From: Tubiluchus corallicola
Taxonomy: Eukaryota > Priapulida > Priapulimorpha > Priapulimorphida > Tubiluchidae
NCBI GenBank assembly: GCA_030141605.1
Contig: JAQGDQ010000696.1
Span: forward strand, 1-64,000
Reading direction: 5' to 3'
Length of the DNA: 64,000 bases
Made by a program: the position numbers and the translations under genes. This document shows, one piece after another, positions 57,327 through 64,000 of the stretch. The notes below the pieces were generated by a model that saw only the letters and a program-made list of their open reading frames with translations, made no database searches and had not been told where the DNA came from. The number at the start of each line of letters is the position of its first letter. Position 1 is the first letter of the stretch.

Positions 57327-60300
57327 GTAAGAACTTAGTTTCAGGGGTAACCACAGTACTCTCTTTTCTTGATGCACGTATGATGATCATCTTAGAAATA
57401 GCAGTTTTATGTAATGTAGACTTCCAATTATTGTGAATGTATTTAACTTAATATTTCCGAATGAAAAATTTTGAAATAATCTTGAATGTGTTGCCTTAGT
57501 TCTCACTAAAGCCATAGAATTTTGATAATTAGATAATTAATTGGAGTTATAGCCTATAAGTATAACTCGTGATTTTTATGGTAATTGATCCTAACTGTTT
57601 ATGATAACTTTTGATGACAACAAGTGTAAATGTAGCTTTCACCCTTAGAATGAACTATTAGCTCCAATGACTGGTATAGTACGGTTATCACTAACTATGG
57701 TTAACAAAAACTTGAGAGCGTTTAAGGGAAGAGCCCGGTGTTTTAAGTTGTAACTTATAGGCTTAGCTAATATAATTTTTCTGATTTTGCAAACACGTTC
57801 TTCATTATTTATCTTACTATATTTAGTAAACAAACATTAAGAAAAATGGTTGTTTGTATGTCATGCTGTATGGTACAAAATTATTAATGTGTAATCAGTA
57901 AGCGTATTCGTTTAAAAAAATTGTATTGTTCACTTTGCTATTAATTAATAAAAGGCATGTATTTTTTCAAATTTTCTGAGAGCAGCTGGTGTAATTTAAA
58001 AAGGGGCTTCAGGCGTTTATATAGCTTGGGGCCTCACCAAATCTAAATCTGAAACTGATATTCCCCATACTGTTACATTTTGAATTAGCATTTAACACTG
58101 CCAGGTTTGCCTTTTTTATTAATAATAATCTGCTGCTAGAGTTACATCTTCTAGAGCTATTTCCGTTGTTTTACAAATAAAATCATCAATCAATATGTTT
58201 TTTCTCCTCCTCTTTTAAGGTCTTCTACATGTCCCTGTATATATGTTGGTACATTCAGCCCTATGTTTACATACCCTAGCTTTATTTTAATCCTGCCATT
58301 GTTTGTGATCAGTCCTATATAAGTTTCATTTACTTTTTCTAAAATATGTGTTATCTTCACAACTATCGTTATATCACCTTTTCTTCATTACAATTATTTA
58401 TGAATTTTTTGTGCCCCGTTGTTTCTGTTTTAAATAGGCATCTTCCTAATTTAAAAATGTTTTATCAAACACATTATCTGTAAATGTTTTTCTTCTAATA
58501 TGAGACTGACACTTTCTTTTTTTCTTTTTGTACTTCTACAGTTTGCATTACCTTTATTTTCACATCCCCTTCGTATTGTTCATACAATATGTTTTCTTTT
58601 TTGTTTTTATTCTCTATCTTTTCTGACTTATTTGCATCTTCATTTTTGCACCGGGTTTCCTAAAAGCACTTTTGTTGTTTCTAACTTGCTAACTCAGTAC
58701 ATATTATTGTTCCATTCGTTTCTCCTTTTTTCCTGGCCTCTTCTGCATACTTTGTTTGATCTATTTTCATCCCATCTTCTTCTGTCCCCTTTATCATCAT
58801 TCTTGTCTGGTTTTTACTGTTTTTCTCGCGTGTTTAAATTTGCACTTACTTCATAGAGACAATGTTTTGCATCTCTCTAGGTTCTACAGCCTGTTGTCAT
58901 TTTGCCAAACCTCTCACATATGTCTGCAGTTTTTCCCATAGTAACATTTTAGCCCTTTTGGTGATATCAACATGTGATATTATTACTTCTGAATTGTTTG
59001 CCTTCTCTTCTTTCATATTACCTGTTTTCGCAAAGTAACATTTTAGCCCTTTTTGGTGATATCAACATGTGATATTGTTACTTCCTGAGTTCTTTGCCTT
59101 CTCTTTCATATTACCTGTTTCCTCTTGTACTGTCTTAGTGGCATTCGATCCACCCCATACTTTTTTTATATGAAGTGCTAGTATATAGTATATGGCTACC
59201 ACCATTGACAAAGCTCCAACTAACTTCTTGGCGTTTGCATAAGTCATTTTGATCAGTTATTCAACTTTGTGTTTTTTGCCATGGGGTCAGGAACCCATAT
59301 ATCATTACTCCATATTCCATAATCTTCTTGAGAGCTATTTCTTGTAAAAAATGGATTAATCTTATTTTGCAAGTCTCTGTTGTTTGAAACGAGGCAAAGT
59401 ACTTATGTATTAACTGATGGCGCATTACCTTTCAAGGTACCAAACAACTAAGTCTAACAAGCAAAAATGTAGTGATTTTTTTGAAACTTGTGAAACTGGC
59501 AACCGGTGAAACAGTTCCTAGCTTAGTTCAAGTTCTAGTTCTAACACTAGTTCCTAACTTATCAATGTAAACCAAATCTCTAAATTGGTGAGATTATAAA
59601 GCAACTGTAACCAGGAAGTCTTGATACATTTTAATTAAGTAATACTTGATATTTTCAGCTATTTTTTCTTGTCAAATGTAATTATTTTATATGAGGCAGG
59701 AGAGGGGTTAAGAATAAAATCCTTAGCCACCCTAAAAAAAATTTAAACTTGCTGATAGGGCTTCGTTGAGTTGACTTGTTCTTACTCTCTGGTGCTGCAT
59801 TTATATCATATTATCATTCCTGACTATTTACTATAATATGTCTGTAGTCTGTGTGAATGTAAATAAGCCTATTGTTATATAAATATCTGACAATGTTTGA
59901 CAGTTTATCTGTTTGTGTGTGTGAGGTAAAACAACTCTGACTATACTTTTTACATTTGATAAAATTTCTTCGTTTATGTAAATTCTTCGCATTTATAGAA
60001 AGTTGATTACGGAAATTTTAAATATTCAGATGGTAAAACATATATATGTCCACCCAGTTTTCTACTGACCACTCTATTTTTCTAAAATAACACCATTTAT
60101 TTCAGAAAATACATTATGGACGATTGTGCCTATACATTTTTACTCAGAAGGCCAATGTAGGCTTGCAGTATTTAGGCTTAGTGCACAGTACATAATACTA
60201 ACAATTGGCATTCAAAGGTTGTAGCCTGCCCTGTTTCTCTGTGTTGCACTTCGTTCTCTAGCTCTCTAATTTTGACAGCAGTGCTGACTTTTAGAAACCA

Positions 60301-62155
60301 GTTATTTTTGACTTTGATGCACAATCAGTTTTGTTCTTTATTTTGAAAAGGTCTATCTATGAACAAAAATAAACGTTTCACAACTCAGAAGTGTCAATAT
60401 ACACTGTAGGTACTTGAAGCTGCACTAGGTGTGCTATTCTCTAATCAGATATTTAGCATCCATGCAAATAGATGCTAATCTAGGTATTATAGTTTTATAG
60501 TCTTATAAGGTCAGGATTAGTTTTTGCACGGAACAATTGAGATTTAGAGTTTAAAGTTCAATGTATTAAGTTATGCAACTTGATTCCAAGTTGGACAAAG
60601 TATTTATTACTCTATATTTTTTTTCCTTTAGGTTAAATGAGTTGTGAAACCGATCAAGAGCATTAACTCCAGGGAGTTGCATGGGAACCATGCTAAGAAC
60701 GAATGGACTTCAGACAATTGTCAGTGTTTTTAATGTAAGGAAGTAAAAATTTATAAATGCAGAAATTATCTTTTCTTGTGTTGTACAATATACGTGCTGC
60801 TTCAGAACTCCCTCTCTAATTTGATTTTTCGTTATCCTTACAACTGTCAACAATGGCATTCTTCTCGTGGTAAACTCTGACTCTGGTAAGTTAGAATTTT
60901 TTAAAGCTTTCTTCCGCTGTCATGCTGACTCTAGAACAGATATGAAAATCGCTGCATAGATATTCAAAAAACAGCATGGCTGTGTGGCATGTACATCTGT
61001 GTTATAAGGTAAGAGTAAGAATAACAGAAATCTATTTACCATAAGGTGAATGTCATTGGTTGATTAGCAGTAAATTGAAAACGAAAGTGATGAGTAACTT
61101 TTAAAATGCCCCAAATTTATAATGGTTTTGCATTGCAGAGTTCAAGATGTTCTTTACAAAAGAATAACAGAAATCTGTGTGAGCTGTGTTTGTGCTACAG
61201 TCTGTTACTGAGTTACTAATGACAAACTAAAATAAATAAAAAAACATGGTTTAAATGTTGCATAGAAATGTTGTGATTTAAATGGCACTTGGTTTCTTCT
61301 GACAGCCTTACAATTTGAAAAATGTACCACTTAATGAAATCCAATTCCATTATTGAAAGCATGCTGCAAGGTACATTCATAGATGTAATCTCATCTTCCC
61401 TAATATCATTTTTACTAAATCATTTCAGAATGACATGTGACATCACAATGTTTCATTAGTGAGTGTGAGCAAAGCTTCTATGCTGGTGTACTTTAGGGGA
61501 GAAAATAATTGTGGGCAGTTACTATTATAATTTCTGTGTATTAGTAACCAAAATATGAACTATTTTGGCAAGCATCTGTGCATCTGAATCAATTATCAGC
61601 CTTATGTGCTAAAGACCAAAAGTGATTTCAAAAAATTGCTTTACTGTATTAATATATGCCTTCATTATTTGAGAGCAATCAATTTCATGTCTGTGTTTTG
61701 CTTTTTAGTGTTCCTATTTAATTTATTTTGCTGGTATGTGTGATAACGTTTTAACAGGGGCTTGTTTGCATGATCCCCCATTAAACTGCAATGACACTTG
61801 AGGAATTTCGTCAACATATTGCATTCATACAAAGCAAATTTGTCCCATTTATTTGTTTGTTTTGTTAAGAGAACTGTGAGTGAGTTAATGAATGTGCAGT
61901 AATGCTAAATTTGCACTAGCTAGCACAGAAAAGAGGCCCAAAGATGAAATGAACATATTACAGACTTACCACTATGTTTGTAAGTTCATAAGACATTGTT
62001 TAATACTGCAGTAAATCATTCAATACATAGCAATCCAACACGTGATTTATACCTTGATTTCTGACACTATTATATATGACGATTCTTACATTTCGTAAAT
62101 ATTTCTTTTGGTACAAGTATCGTTGGTATTTATAAAGTATAATTGTTACTTTCAG
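57327..62155 (+). other. Probable 5' UTR intron of the zinc-finger gene
   Basis: About 4.8 kb without recognisable coding exons. It contains a pyrimidine-rich stretch at 58500-58850, which produces spurious hydrophobic open frames, and a tandem duplication at 58941-59122. The rest is AT-rich DNA in which I see no LINE, SINE or inverted-repeat element. Confidence 0.4.
58941..59122. repeat. Tandem duplication, ~90-bp unit
   Basis: Copies begin gtaacattttagcccttttg at 58941 and 59035, and both contain ggtgatatcaacatgtgata and ttcatattacctgttt. Small indels separate them. Confidence 0.9.
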
Positions 62156-62192
62156 TATGTAATCAGTCAGCCGTCAGTTTGATAGTGAAACG

Positions 62193-64000
62193 ATGGATAC
62201 TGATGGTGATCGAAGTCGTTGTAAAATATTCGCCATGAAATCTGATCAGACTAAATCTGCATTAGGCAACAGAAGTGAAGCGGAGCAAATAAAGATGGCT
62301 GTGCAAAAACGCGATAAGCCACCGTCTCAGCTTGTACTAACTGACCCACGCCGTAAACGATCACAAATCTGGGCTGGACACAAAACGTCAGATAGTGCTG
62401 TTGAAAGTGGTAGTTATAGCTCTAAAGATTCGCCTGCAGGTGGCAATGTTGAACACCACCCACAGGAAGTTTGGCAAGGTAGACAAGAATCACTGGGTGA
62501 CACAGACGATGTGTTTTTACCAGCAGCCCCTAGTCGTGTACAGGTGTGCACTCCATCTGGAGAGCATGTGTACAAGTCATTCCCTAGCGGTGTAGAGGAA
62601 GAAGATGTGCCAATGCAACAACATTTACAAGAACATCAAACAGAAGAGCAGATGAGTACGTTTGGACGAAATATGAATCGATTGTTTCTGCCTGTTCACA
62701 GCACAACCGTTTCTGTGCGCACAAGCTCAGGGAGTAGTCAAGGAGATGACAGCAGCAAGGATGAATTATCCCCATTACCGCAGTCACCGCTACCACAGTG
62801 CCCTATGATCTCGCCAGTTCGTAAACAATTCGATACGTTCTTTAGTCTTGAAGACATTCCAGTGACCCGCAGAAGCAGTTCGGCCAGCTACGAGGAGGAA
62901 CGCATAGAACCAGTACAGAGCCCTCGACATGAGCATCTAGTTGTAGACCAATCACAAACTGATGTGAGGTCTGTTAGTGGTGAATCGACTTCCTCCACTG
63001 AGTTGACAGCCAGGTCTCCTGATTTTAAGAGTAAAAAGGGCTATTTTAGTAAGAAAATTGGCCGGCTCATTGATACAGAACAATTTGATGTGTCTCCGCC
63101 AGGTAATAAGCCAAGTGAAGATGTTACATACAGTGTGCAGAGTGTAAAAACTCCTAAATCTCCTCGTGAAAGGGGTATCGTGATGACAGAGTCTTCGGAC
63201 TCTGCCTTTGTAGATGAACCCGAAGCGAGAATTACTGTTGCACTACCCACTACTCTTCGTTACCGTAGTTTTAGTGAACCGGGCGGTTTCTGTTTTCTCG
63301 CTTATGACTTGCCTAGAAGTGAGGTAGGTCAGAAACGAAGTGCCGAATTTGAGCAGTCTCCCGAGAGTGCAATTGACTCTAGTAAAATAGCACGAACTTT
63401 AGCTTCAGAGGACATTTTGAGACGTCAACAAAGTCTGCAGGCAGACGAAGAAGGACTGGGTGTAGAAATGTGTTTGGAAAGAGAGGGGGACGAGATCGAG
63501 CAGCGTGAAGACAGACCTGTTTATTTTATGAGACCGTGGCTTCTACCACCACCCCTCCCACCGTATCATAGCCTTCCAAGCTCACCTACGTTGAGCTACC
63601 TATCTATGTCACCTCGCGAACCTTATCCGTCTAGTGCTAGTAGTGGTGTTTTTACGTTTGGTACCCCTCCACAAGAACCTTCGCCTGTATTACCTGAAAG
63701 TGCCAACGCAGCAGATAGGACTGCTGTCAAATTTGCATTTCCAACTGCAGCAGATGAGACAAGTGTCTCATCTAGTGGTCAGTATTTAACCGTGCCACAG
63801 CAAAATGAATATTACACATCAGAACCCATCACTTGTCGTTATTCGGCTCCCAAACAGCAGACAGTGAAAATGTCTACATTAGAGGATCAAGAATACAGAA
63901 TTGATCCGCAAATAAAACTGGAGCCGGATGTAACGTACATGTGCCCCGTTTGTGGGCAAGCGTTTTCTATGTATGATAGACTGGCTAAACATATAGCTAG
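62193..64000 (+). CDS. Unidentified C2H2 zinc-finger protein, N-terminal 602 codons (3' truncated by window)
   Basis: An uninterrupted frame from the ATG at 62193 to the window end. The ATG has A at -3 and G at +4, and an in-frame stop at 62160-62162 lies just after the splice acceptor, so the start is well supported. The first 580 residues are low in order, rich in Ser, Pro and acidic residues. There are many Ser-Pro sites (SPLPQSPLPQ, SPRHEH, TPKSPRE), a basic patch DPRRKRSQIW near residue 52, a proline run PWLLPPPLPPYHSLP near 455, and KLEP (a sumoylation-like word) near 578. The first half of a C2H2 finger follows: C584, C587, H600 in YMCPVCGQAF..LAKHIA. The next base pairs lie outside the window. 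It is probably a nuclear transcription regulator. I cannot assign a family from one partial finger. Confidence 0.8.
   Translation, partial: MDTDGDRSRCKIFAMKSDQTKSALGNRSEAEQIKMAVQKRDKPPSQLVLTDPRRKRSQIWAGHKTSDSAVESGSYSSKDSPAGGNVEHHPQEVWQGRQESLGDTDDVFLPAAPSRVQVCTPSGEHVYKSFPSGVEEEDVPMQQHLQEHQTEEQMSTFGRNMNRLFLPVHSTTVSVRTSSGSSQGDDSSKDELSPLPQSPLPQCPMISPVRKQFDTFFSLEDIPVTRRSSSASYEEERIEPVQSPRHEHLVVDQSQTDVRSVSGESTSSTELTARSPDFKSKKGYFSKKIGRLIDTEQFDVSPPGNKPSEDVTYSVQSVKTPKSPRERGIVMTESSDSAFVDEPEARITVALPTTLRYRSFSEPGGFCFLAYDLPRSEVGQKRSAEFEQSPESAIDSSKIARTLASEDILRRQQSLQADEEGLGVEMCLEREGDEIEQREDRPVYFMRPWLLPPPLPPYHSLPSSPTLSYLSMSPREPYPSSASSGVFTFGTPPQEPSPVLPESANAADRTAVKFAFPTAADETSVSSSGQYLTVPQQNEYYTSEPITCRYSAPKQQTVKMSTLEDQEYRIDPQIKLEPDVTYMCPVCGQAFSMYDRLAKHIA

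Noticed and set aside
58500-58941. Multi-pass membrane protein frames of 118 and 61 residues
   Set aside because: They come from a pyrimidine-rich stretch that gives Leu/Phe/Ser in any frame; no splice or homology support.

Overview
The window is nuclear DNA from an intron-bearing animal. It is AT-rich, has GT-AG introns with short 3' pyrimidine tracts, and carries many decayed non-LTR retrotransposons, tRNA-derived SINE-like pieces, small inverted-repeat DNA elements and microsatellites. The conserved genes, above all an ANKRD28/44/52-type ankyrin scaffold, indicate a metazoan. The repeat content suggests an invertebrate, possibly a sponge or other early-branching marine animal. I cannot name the species from sequence alone.

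Layout. 1-2000 (-): 5' end of COASY (coenzyme A synthase), two coding exons, the rest lying beyond the left edge; a long (TC)n tract sits in its next intron. 2000-6560: intergenic, with a MITE and five LINE fragments. 6562-11188 (+): EEF1B, a complete six-exon gene. 12513-36969 (-): a complete 27-exon ANKRD28/44/52 orthologue. I built it exon by exon; every junction keeps phase and the product is 1041 aa. Its introns hold MITEs, SINE-like pieces and two tandem duplications. EEF1B and ANKRD28 converge with only about 1.3 kb between stop codons. 37000-43600: repeat-rich intergenic DNA with two LINE remnants and three inverted-repeat elements. 43665-45149 (+): PRPF31, complete and without coding introns. 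46898-48388 (-): TBCB, two exons, with a truncated LINE in its single intron. 48500-57100: mostly LINE, SINE and hAT-like remnants plus unassigned DNA. 57140-57326 (+): a probable promoter and noncoding first exon, followed by a 4.8 kb intron. 62193-64000 (+): a 602-codon open exon of an unidentified zinc-finger protein that runs off the right edge.

The recognised genes are unrelated housekeeping or regulatory genes: CoA synthesis, translation elongation, a PP6 regulatory scaffold, the U4/U6.U5 tri-snRNP and tubulin folding. They do not form an operon or a pathway cluster. I found no new multi-gene system. The most interesting signals are a SINE-like element lying on a splice donor, the coding-intronless PRPF31, paired MITE families in opposite orientations, an exact 188-bp tandem duplication, and a 755-bp tandem repeat with a strongly conserved 73-bp core inside an ANKRD28 intron.
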